Positions 57,242-64,000 of a DNA stretch of 64,000 nucleotides are shown one piece after another (positions within the stretch are counted from its first letter, which is position 1; each line of letters opens with the position of its first letter). A model generated the notes under the pieces. It had not been told where the DNA came from. It worked only from the letters and a program-made list of their open reading frames with translations, and did not search any database. Origin of the DNA: Bacteroidaceae bacterium (GTDB lineage: Bacteria > Bacteroidota > Bacteroidia > Bacteroidales > Bacteroidaceae); contig JAFXVZ010000032.1 in NCBI GenBank assembly GCA_017534535.1, forward strand, positions 33,713 through 97,712. The letters run 5' to 3'. The position numbers were made by a program, and so were the translations under genes.

Positions 57242-57260
57242 TACATCAACAAACTTAATA

Positions 57261-57764
57261 TCAATGATTGGCACGGTCAGCACCAGGTCCGCCCATACGT
57301 GTGGTAAACACAAAAGCAGTAAGCAGCCACTTGCCATTTTCACGAGTAAAAGTCTGCGTTACAAAGAACGGAGTTATCACATCTCTGCCACCTAACTCAG
57401 CAGTGAGGACAATAGTACTGTAAACAGCCCAGTTGTCTTCATTGATTTGCTTCACATCCACTCCGTACACATCAGCCTGCTTGTAGAAAATAAATCCCTG
57501 GCCAATAGTATTGAGTTCCTGTTCTGTTCCCCAATAACCACCCATGTGAACAAACATGGCATTGGGATGAAAGATATCCTTCAGTGAGGTGGCATCCTTC
57601 TGAGCCATCAAGTCCCAAATCTTCTGACTAAGGTCAGCGAATGGCTGAGCCTCTGGCGTATGTGTCTTGTTTTCAAAGTTCTGGAACTGCGCAAAACTTG
57701 GGGTAGCCAACGCTACCAACATCATAGCTGCTACAAACAGCGACTTCATCAAATTCTTTTTCAT
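57261..57764 (-). CDS. Exported SnoaL/NTF2-like protein
   Basis: A 167-residue protein with signal peptide (MKKNLMKSLFVAAMMLVALATPSFAQ). The mature part has the cone-like NTF2 pattern seen in SnoaL/DUF4440 proteins (ATSLKDIFHPNAMFVHMGGYW, then FVTQTFTRENGKWLLTAFVFT). The fold includes ketosteroid isomerase-like enzymes and binding proteins. It has its own full promoter and lies between the EFR1 and carboxylesterase genes. Function is not known. Confidence 0.8.
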   Translation of the reverse strand: MKKNLMKSLFVAAMMLVALATPSFAQFQNFENKTHTPEAQPFADLSQKIWDLMAQKDATSLKDIFHPNAMFVHMGGYWGTEQELNTIGQGFIFYKQADVYGVDVKQINEDNWAVYSTIVLTAELGGRDVITPFFVTQTFTRENGKWLLTAFVFTTRMGGPGADRANH

Positions 57765-57795
57765 AACTCAATTATTTTATATGTTTTACTTGTTG

Positions 57796-57825
57796 CAAAG
57801 ATAGTGCATTACCAGCAATGGGCAA
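57796..57825 (-). promoter_or_regulatory. Promoter of the SnoaL-like gene
   Basis: On the minus strand TTG (57825-57823), 19-base spacer, TATCTTTG (57803-57796). It lies 31 bases before ATG 57764. Confidence 0.78.
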
Positions 57826-57873
57826 TTACCCTAAATCCGCCTTGTATTGTGTTTTTTTCGGGAAAGACAGTTT

Positions 57874-59460
57874 TCACTTCATAAAATCATAGTCAGGTAC
57901 CAACTGACGCATCAGGTCATCATCAAATCCTATACGTACACCGTTCTCTTTTGCAAAGAGCATGGTAGCACGGTTGGCATTTGTAAACGCAGGCCATTGT
58001 AAGGCAGATGTACTAGGATTGCCAGTACGGGCAAAGCTAATCCATGCATCACTCATGGCATCAGCTACCCGCTGCGCTTCTTCTGTTACCTGTCCACCGC
58101 CCATCGGGTTACGCCCTAGGTTATTGAACACATAGGCTATCTCTGCGGTGTGTGGAGTCATCATCAACGGGTTCTGAGGGTTGTCGAAGGCAAACATATA
58201 ACCATAGACAGGTGCACTCGCCTCTGCTGCACGCAGTGCCATATAGCGAAGAGAATTACTGCGTATCCAACTGTCAACATACAATGCGTCGATAGCGTCA
58301 CGCTCCGGATAAGCCTTATTAAATGCTGCCACCACTGCATCAGTATGGTTACCAAATCGTTCGCGCAGGCGTTCCTGCTTCTCTTCATTGCTCCATGTGC
58401 TCTTATTGCTAGTCTGGAAGTCTGGGTTAAACATCATCATCATCGAGTTCATCTCTGTCATATTGCTACCCACAATCAACGAAACATTACTTGAGACCTT
58501 TTGCGAAGCATCAGGTTGTTGAGGCAAGAAATCGCCATCCATAACAGGAGCCCACGACATATTGCCAGGGTTGTTGAATCCGTCTTTGAGTCCTAAGCGT
58601 GTAGCCACTTCGCGCAATGCCTCATCGCCGACCTGGTTCAGTTGCTGATAAGGCAATGTCTGCAATTTATCCACATCTGTGGCAGAGATATTCAATTTAT
58701 TGAGCAAAGCTTCAGTCACCTGTCTGGCGATTGACTGTTCAGTCACTCTCATGCCCAAGCTCTCCACTGCCCCACTCTCGATGATGCCTTTCTGATAAAG
58801 GCCCTGTGCTGTCGGTGCAGCATTAAGCACAATGATCTTGGCACCACCTCCAGACTCGCCGAAAAGTGTGATATTATCAGCATCACCACCAAAAACTGCT
58901 ATATTCTGCTTTATCCATTGCAGAGCAGCCATGATATCAAGAATGCCCACGTTGCCGGAATACTTGTACTTTTCTCCATAAGCCGACAGGTCCAAATGCC
59001 CGATAACATTCAGACGATGGTTAATGGAAACCACCACAACATCACCCCTACGGCTCAGGTTCTCTCCATCTGTAGTTACATCTGCAGATGAACCACTCTG
59101 GAAGCCTCCACCATGTAGCCACACCATCACGGGACGCTTACCAGCATCATTGATGGCAGGTGTCCATACATTAAGGTTCTGGCAATCGTCACCCATATTA
59201 CTTTGCATCTGGCCAAAGCCCATAGATGCCTGATAGCTTATCTGACCATAGTCGTTGAATTGCCTTACACCCTGCCATGCATCAGCTGCTTGGGGAGGCA
59301 TAAACCGTTCTGCCTTGGCATAAGGTATGCCTTTATAGACATAGATGCCATTGCTGACACTGCCCTCTGCCACTCTACCGGAAATTGTTACTTGTGTATT
59401 CTGTGCTCCTGACACACAGGAAACAAGAGCGGTCACTAATAAAAATAATAGTTTCTTCAT
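57874..59460 (-). CDS. Secreted carboxylesterase type B
   Basis: A 528-residue exported esterase. Signal peptide (MKKLLFLLVTALVSCVSGAQ); the same region could fit a lipoprotein (VSC). YKGIPYAKAERF is the N-terminal block, QNLNVWTPA and HGGGFQSGSS form the oxyanion region, and LFGESGGGAKI holds the nucleophile Ser. The His is probably in MMTPHTAEIAYVF. It is last in a three-gene run after two aldo/keto reductases (30-base gaps). Substrate unknown. Confidence 0.88.
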   Translation of the reverse strand: MKKLLFLLVTALVSCVSGAQNTQVTISGRVAEGSVSNGIYVYKGIPYAKAERFMPPQAADAWQGVRQFNDYGQISYQASMGFGQMQSNMGDDCQNLNVWTPAINDAGKRPVMVWLHGGGFQSGSSADVTTDGENLSRRGDVVVVSINHRLNVIGHLDLSAYGEKYKYSGNVGILDIMAALQWIKQNIAVFGGDADNITLFGESGGGAKIIVLNAAPTAQGLYQKGIIESGAVESLGMRVTEQSIARQVTEALLNKLNISATDVDKLQTLPYQQLNQVGDEALREVATRLGLKDGFNNPGNMSWAPVMDGDFLPQQPDASQKVSSNVSLIVGSNMTEMNSMMMMFNPDFQTSNKSTWSNEEKQERLRERFGNHTDAVVAAFNKAYPERDAIDALYVDSWIRSNSLRYMALRAAEASAPVYGYMFAFDNPQNPLMMTPHTAEIAYVFNNLGRNPMGGGQVTEEAQRVADAMSDAWISFARTGNPSTSALQWPAFTNANRATMLFAKENGVRIGFDDDLMRQLVPDYDFMK

Positions 59461-59490
59461 ATCTTAAAACACTATTGAAATTCTACATTT

Positions 59491-60489
59491 CTATCGCACA
59501 ATCTTAGAGCCTCCAAACACTTCGCTCATCTCCATGCTGTCGAGGGCAGCATCAATGCGTTTCAGCTCATCGGCAGTCATTTCAATGTCGGCACTGCCCG
59601 CATTCTCTTCCAAGCGTGCGGTCTTACGGGTACCAGGGATAGGCACAATACCCTTGTTGATCATCCATGCCAAAGATATCTGTGCAGGTGTAGCTTCATA
59701 CTGGGCAGCCAACCGATTCACCAAGTCAAAGAGAGCTTGGTTCTTATCAAAGCTCTCCTTGCTATACTGTGGCATGGAAGCACGGAAGTCGGTTTTCTGA
59801 TCAAACTGCGACTGGGTATTATAGCATCCAGTAAGCAAGCCATTGGCCATGGGTGAGAAAGCCACGAAACCTACACCTAACTCCTTCACAACAGGGAAGA
59901 GGTTTTCGTGCCAGCGTGCCATCATGGAATAACGGTTCTGTATAGCTGCCACTGGGCATACCGCATGGGCACGACGCAGGTAATCTTCATTGGCTTCCGA
60001 GATTCCCCAATAGAGAATCTTGCCTTCTTTGATAAGCTCTGCCATTACCTCAGCGACCTCTTCCGGTTGCACCTTCGGGTCAATACGATGCTGGTAGTAA
60101 AGGTCGATATGATCCGTCTGCAAACGGCGCAAAGAGCCTTCCACAGAGTTGCGTAGTGAAGCACGGCTGGCATCCGTTATCAAAGGATGTGTCGCATTGC
60201 CGTCATCGCTGTCGTCAAAGCGGATACCTCCTTTGGTGGCCAATACTATTCTGTCGCGTACAGGCCCCAGTATTTCACCCAACATGCGTTCATTATGGTG
60301 AGGGTCATAGTCTGAACCATACACTTCAGCAGTATCAAAAAAAGTGTAGCCCAAATCAATGGCTTTCATGACGACCTCATGGATGTCTTTCAGATTCATC
60401 GCTGCCCCATACGCATGGCTCAATCCCATACATCCCATCCCTACGGCAGACACCTTCAGACTTGTATGTCCTAATTCTATTTTCTTCAT
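59491..60489 (-). CDS. Aldo/keto reductase
   Basis: A 332-residue NAD(P)H-dependent oxidoreductase with a (beta/alpha)8 barrel. The start is ELGHTSLKVSAVGMGCMGLS; catalytic Asp/Tyr are in FDTAEVYGSD and a His-containing YYQHRIDP gives the fourth residue. PGTRKTARLEEN is the nucleotide-binding end. No signal peptide, so it is cytoplasmic, unlike its neighbour. It resembles the Gcy/perakine-type AKR subgroup. Operon with the AKR at 60520 and the carboxylesterase. Confidence 0.9.
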   Translation of the reverse strand: MKKIELGHTSLKVSAVGMGCMGLSHAYGAAMNLKDIHEVVMKAIDLGYTFFDTAEVYGSDYDPHHNERMLGEILGPVRDRIVLATKGGIRFDDSDDGNATHPLITDASRASLRNSVEGSLRRLQTDHIDLYYQHRIDPKVQPEEVAEVMAELIKEGKILYWGISEANEDYLRRAHAVCPVAAIQNRYSMMARWHENLFPVVKELGVGFVAFSPMANGLLTGCYNTQSQFDQKTDFRASMPQYSKESFDKNQALFDLVNRLAAQYEATPAQISLAWMINKGIVPIPGTRKTARLEENAGSADIEMTADELKRIDAALDSMEMSEVFGGSKIVR

Positions 60490-60519
60490 ATTAAGTAACC
60501 ACCTAATTATTATCTATAA

Positions 60520-61500
60520 TCATCTTCTTGGGCCACCACCAGCGAAGCCCATGGTCTGCTCATAGGTAGCATTGTAGAAACGCTGTTCCTTGTTCAAGCC
60601 GCGAATCTCAGCCATTTCAGCATCAGAAAGTTCGAAGTCGAAGATGCTGATATTTTCATTGATGTGGTCAGGATTCTTAGAGCCTGGTATGGCTGAATGA
60701 CCTTCTTGCATGTGCCAGCGAAGAATGGTCTGTGCCGCACTCTTACCATGTGCCTGACCAATGCGTTTCAAAGTCTCATCTTGCAGCAAAGCCCCATTGC
60801 TCCACTGGCCGCCCAATGGATACCAGCACTCTAATTGCAGATTGTAAGGCTTAACAATCTTCTCTTTCACATCCAGTCGCTGTGCATACGGATGGCATTC
60901 CACCTGCAGCACCTGCGGCTTAATCTCAGCAGTAGCCATCAGTTCTTTTAATAAAGCCTCACATCGCTCATCAGGATAATCAAAGTTACTGATGCCCAAA
61001 GCACGGATCTTACCAGCTCTGTAGGCTACCTCCATTGCATGATAAGCTTCAAGCACACGCCCTACAGGCTGGTGCACATAAAGCAAATCAATATAATCCA
61101 CTTGCAAGCGAGCCAGCATCTCGTCGATGGCACGAGGGGTAATGTCGTTACCATAATCATTTACCCAAAGTTTACTGGTCACCCAGATATCCTCACGTTT
61201 CAGTCCGCTGTCTTTCACAGCCTGTCCACAACCTTCCTCATCATTGTAAGCATGAGCCGTATCAATATGGCGGAAGCCATTCTGCAAAGCGCTCAACACC
61301 GAAGCACGACACACCTCATTGCTTGGCTGCAAGAAAGTGCCTATACCCAGGCGTGGCATCTTCACCCCATTGTTCAGTGTTGCGATGGGAACCCCTGCCT
61401 CTTCTAATTTCAGCAGATTTGTAATTTGTGCTTTAGGATAGCCAGTTGCCGTAGCAGCTACAGCGAATGACATCATTCTGATAAAATCTCTTCTTTTCAT
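60520..61500 (-). CDS. Aldo/keto reductase with Tat-type signal
   Basis: A 326-residue AKR. The N-terminal MKRRDFIRMMSFAVAATATG is a twin-arginine-like signal. The barrel begins VKMPRLGIGTFLQPSNE, catalytic Tyr is in DTAHAYNDEEG, and PGSKNPDHINENISIF is the nucleotide-binding end. An exported NADPH-dependent AKR is unusual because nucleotide pools are cytoplasmic; it may be membrane-held or a retained cofactor is needed. TATCTTTG at 61563-61556 is a plausible -7 for the three-gene run 61500 to 57874. Confidence 0.85.
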   Translation of the reverse strand: MKRRDFIRMMSFAVAATATGYPKAQITNLLKLEEAGVPIATLNNGVKMPRLGIGTFLQPSNEVCRASVLSALQNGFRHIDTAHAYNDEEGCGQAVKDSGLKREDIWVTSKLWVNDYGNDITPRAIDEMLARLQVDYIDLLYVHQPVGRVLEAYHAMEVAYRAGKIRALGISNFDYPDERCEALLKELMATAEIKPQVLQVECHPYAQRLDVKEKIVKPYNLQLECWYPLGGQWSNGALLQDETLKRIGQAHGKSAAQTILRWHMQEGHSAIPGSKNPDHINENISIFDFELSDAEMAEIRGLNKEQRFYNATYEQTMGFAGGGPRR

Positions 61501-61751
61501 ATTATACCTTATTTATATTAATACACTTAATAATTCTTCATCGAGTTTACTGTTGCAAAGATAGCGAGTAAAAACATTGTGCCCATTATGTATTTTTCGG
61601 TGAGAAATGCAGAAATTTCGGTTCTTGCAGAAATGTAGTCCAAGCAACCGCAAAATTCACAATAACAACCGAATAAAAGGTATAAGGTATTGTTACCAGC
61701 ACCACTAACTTTGCAGTCAGAAGAAAGAAATACCTAATATTATAATAAAGA
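61501..61751. other. Divergent intergenic region
   Basis: About 250 bases with -7-like motifs on both strands (minus TATCTTTG 61563-61556, plus TAACTTTG 61706-61713). No ORF. Confidence 0.6.
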
Positions 61752-62732
61752 ATGAGGGAAATGACAATGATAGCATTAGTAAGCATGCTCATGTTACTGG
61801 GCTGTGGTGAGCACGCATCTGAAACAGCCACAATCAATGAAAACCGAATGGAACCAAACACCGTTACCACAGTTTCATCCTATAACCGCGAGAGTCGCAT
61901 CAGTGATGTGATGGCCAACCCCGCCTTTGGCTCATACGGCCGGCTAATCTTTCCTGTTAACACAAGCTACTGGCGAGGCACTACATTAGAGCAGCTGAGC
62001 CTGACGTGGTACACCCACATCAATGCAGACAAAACCGTAGAGGTGGTGAACTACCTGCTTGCACATTCCAACGATTGTTTCTACGACATCTACACAGAAG
62101 CCGAGAAGCAAGCCGATCCTCGCAAGCGTGACACAGGGTTATTTTTCTTCAGAGGAAAGCCAGGTCAGCCCTTTGCTGTCTGCAATGCAGGTGGAGGTTT
62201 CGATTACGTAGGTGCCATGCATGACAGCTTTCCTCATGCCCTGGAACTTTCAAAGAAGGGCTATAACGCTTTTGCACTTATCTACAGGCCTGGTGCCCAG
62301 ACCGCCTGCGAAGATTTGGCACGGGCCATAGATTTCATATTCAGCCATGCCAACGAATTAGAAGTTGATACTGACGGCTATTCGTTATGGGGCGGTTCTG
62401 CCGGGGCACGAATGGCAGCGTGGGTAGGTGGCTATGGTCCTGCTTATTTTGGAGGTTCGACCCAGCAAAAGGCGGGAACAGTTGTGTTGCAATACACAGG
62501 TCTGAGCGAATACTCTGCCGATGATGCTCCAACCTATGTTTGCGTGGGTGACAGCGATGGCATTGCCAGTTGGCGCACGATGCAACGCCGCTTACAAGGC
62601 ATGGCGACACTAGGCATCCCCGCTGAGTTTCATGTATATCCAGGTTTGGGGCATGGCTTTGGTCTTGGCATAGGTACCGTAGCTGAAGGATGGATCAACG
62701 ATGCCATACGCTTTTGGGAGAATCAACGTTGA
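61752..62732 (+). CDS. Alpha/beta-hydrolase lipoprotein
   Basis: A 326-residue protein with a lipobox (MLLGC) at the N-terminus. The alpha/beta-hydrolase segment has WGGSAGARMAAWVGG (nucleophile Ser in GGSAG), CVGDSDGIASWR (Asp) and PGLGHGFGLG (His). Esterase or dienelactone-hydrolase-like. ATG 61752 or 61761 may start it. It is divergent from the AKR operon and followed by exported flavodoxin-like and esterase genes. Confidence 0.82.
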   Translation: MREMTMIALVSMLMLLGCGEHASETATINENRMEPNTVTTVSSYNRESRISDVMANPAFGSYGRLIFPVNTSYWRGTTLEQLSLTWYTHINADKTVEVVNYLLAHSNDCFYDIYTEAEKQADPRKRDTGLFFFRGKPGQPFAVCNAGGGFDYVGAMHDSFPHALELSKKGYNAFALIYRPGAQTACEDLARAIDFIFSHANELEVDTDGYSLWGGSAGARMAAWVGGYGPAYFGGSTQQKAGTVVLQYTGLSEYSADDAPTYVCVGDSDGIASWRTMQRRLQGMATLGIPAEFHVYPGLGHGFGLGIGTVAEGWINDAIRFWENQR

Positions 62733-62825
62733 TTTCCGCAAAACCGTAAAAAACAACCGAAATAAACATAATGGCAAGTTCTGTAAAAAACACGAACTTT
62801 GCAGATGTAAACATATATTATCAAC

Positions 62826-63524
62826 ATGCAGACAATGAAGAAAACACTAAAGATGGCTTTTACCGCAGGTATGTTGCTTACCCTGAGCGCTTGTGGCAAT
62901 TACAATAGCCAAGGTAGTACTACAGAACAGGGCGAAGAAATGTATAGCGTGAATTATTCAGCCACCACAGTGAATCCAAAGGAACACAAACGAGTGGTGA
63001 TTATAGAAGGCAGTCCGCGCAAGGGTGGCAACACCGACTTGCTGGCTGACGAGTTTGCCCATGGCGCTAAGGAAGCTGGCGGCAGTGTCTATAAGTACTT
63101 CTTAGATGATTTTGACCTCAAGTTCTTTGGTGAAGGTGATCAGCAGCGTATGGGACAGAGCCCAATGGAGGCAGATGAGGTGGAGAATCTGGTACTTCAA
63201 CTTGTAGATGCTGACGTGATTGTACTCTCTTGCCCTGTCTATTTCCTAAATATCACAGGACAGATGAAAACCTTTATAGACCGTACCTTCTCGCATTTCA
63301 TGGAAATCAAGGACAAGGAGTTCTACTATATTACCGCTTGTGCCGACCCAATAGAGAGCACTGCCGACTATGCCATCGAAGGTTTCAGAGGCTTTACCAA
63401 GTGTATCCCCAATCCTACAGAGCGTGGTTATGTAAAAGCCATAGGCATGGGGGCTAAGGGTGCCGTTAAAGGTACTAAGTTCATGACAGAAGCCTACGAA
63501 TTAGGACTGAGTATTAATAAATAA
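62826..63524 (+). CDS. Flavodoxin-fold NAD(P)H oxidoreductase, exported lipoprotein
   Basis: A 232-residue protein. The N-terminus ends LLTLSACG, a lipobox. The flavodoxin-like part has VVIIEGSPRKGGNTDLLADE (FMN phosphate loop) and CPVYFLNITGQMKTFIDRTF. NAD(P)H-dependent FMN reductase/iron-sulfur-flavoprotein type. Export as a lipoprotein is unusual for such an enzyme. ATG 62835 is also possible. It lies 93 bases after the hydrolase; the partial esterase follows after 26 bases. Confidence 0.83.
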   Translation: MQTMKKTLKMAFTAGMLLTLSACGNYNSQGSTTEQGEEMYSVNYSATTVNPKEHKRVVIIEGSPRKGGNTDLLADEFAHGAKEAGGSVYKYFLDDFDLKFFGEGDQQRMGQSPMEADEVENLVLQLVDADVIVLSCPVYFLNITGQMKTFIDRTFSHFMEIKDKEFYYITACADPIESTADYAIEGFRGFTKCIPNPTERGYVKAIGMGAKGAVKGTKFMTEAYELGLSINK

Positions 63525-63550
63525 GGTGACCAACAAACAAAATAAGCAAT

Positions 63551-64000
63551 ATGAAGACAAAACTAAAGACACTGACCATGCTGGCATGTGCTGCATTAGG
63601 CAGTACAGCATGTTCTGAAAGAGTGAATGCCATGACCGATGCCGAAGGTAACCCTGCAGAAGTGATTACCGCAGAGCCTACCCCTGGTTTCAGCATCCAG
63701 TACACCACCGACGTTCCTTCGGCATTCTTCCGCGCCGCCCGTGAACAGGGGAAAGTAGAGAAGGTGGAATACGAGTCGAAAGATTATACTGGTCCCATGA
63801 CCACTACACACAAACCAGCCTATGTATATGTACCCTATGGCTATGACCCACAGCAGAAATATGACATCATCTACCTGGTACACGGATGGGGAGGCACAGC
63901 GCAGGAGTATTTTTTAGGACGTGGTGGAAACGGTCGCACCCCTCTAGTGAATATTTTTGACAACTTGATAGAGCAAGGACTGAGCAAACCTTTCATCGCA
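63551..64000 (+). CDS. Esterase lipoprotein, CE1-like (partial, runs off right edge)
   Basis: The first 150 residues. Signal MKTKLKTLTMLACAALGSTAC has a lipobox (STAC). The mature start leads to YVYVPYGYDPQQKYDIIYLV and HGWGGTAQEYFLG, the strand and oxyanion loop of a CE1/feruloyl-esterase-type alpha/beta hydrolase. The nucleophile lies beyond the window. It is 26 bases downstream of the flavodoxin-like lipoprotein, so they are probably one operon. Confidence 0.8.
   Translation, partial: MKTKLKTLTMLACAALGSTACSERVNAMTDAEGNPAEVITAEPTPGFSIQYTTDVPSAFFRAAREQGKVEKVEYESKDYTGPMTTTHKPAYVYVPYGYDPQQKYDIIYLVHGWGGTAQEYFLGRGGNGRTPLVNIFDNLIEQGLSKPFIA

Overview
The window looks like a chromosomal segment of a Bacteroidales bacterium, most likely Prevotellaceae (Prevotella/Segatella type). 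The evidence is the promoters, which repeatedly fit the Bacteroidetes pattern TTTG/TTG-N19-20-TAnnTTTG, the near absence of Shine-Dalgarno sequences, and gene content typical of the group (DUF5106, DUF5020, DUF1599, DUF2027-Smr, CE1 esterases with an N-terminal E-set domain, GH9, GH30). No rRNA operon, CRISPR array, insertion sequence or phage gene is visible. The only RNA gene seen is tRNA-Lys(TTT).

Layout. 0-4.3 kb: secreted esterases and a GH9 glycanase (plant polysaccharide use). 4.3-15.2 kb: a fucose-isomerase-like protein, tRNA-Lys, a carbonic anhydrase/xenobiotic acetyltransferase/P-loop operon, SlyD, a cysteine desulfidase-like protein, aroC, an M20 dipeptidase and topB. 15.3 kb: a small double-glycine-leader peptide gene. 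16-22.5 kb: an S15 hydrolase, glycerol-1-phosphate dehydrogenase with a secreted phosphodiesterase, and pyrH-frr-rsgA. 22.8-29.2 kb (minus): two nucleobase permeases, a Tsx-like outer-membrane protein, a TIM-barrel-like secreted protein and a DUF2027-Smr protein. 29.3-31 kb: queA and a Nudix hydrolase. 31.3-34.1 kb: a four-repeat double-glycine-leader precursor, followed without an obvious promoter or terminator by a secreted esterase and a DUF5106 thioredoxin-like protein. 34.1-49.2 kb: housekeeping and envelope genes (lptB, mlaE, tig, clpP, clpX, recQ, DUF1846, GH30, DJ-1, ispD, recG, M23 peptidase). 49.3-55.1 kb: DUF1599, an in-frame DoxX-like/TpiA fusion, a SPOR protein, folE and dnaG. 55.2-64 kb: an AraC regulator beside exported redox proteins and esterases.

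The most unusual content is a pair of peptide genes (15.4 and 31.3 kb) that share a nearly identical leader ending in Gly-Gly but have unrelated cores. One core is a four-fold repeat, each unit carrying GMCSGYE. A dispersed element of about 100 bp lies upstream of both genes in the same orientation, and a third copy sits at 5.9 kb. No processing enzyme or C39 transporter is in the window, so processing would have to happen in trans.

Two further patterns stand out. A heptanucleotide repeat (coding strand GTCAAYG) is inserted in frame in at least five genes, including topB and dnaG. The tpiA gene is in frame with the upstream DoxX-like membrane protein, with no stop between them.

All functional calls come from reading the translated sequences and recognising family motifs. 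No database search was run.
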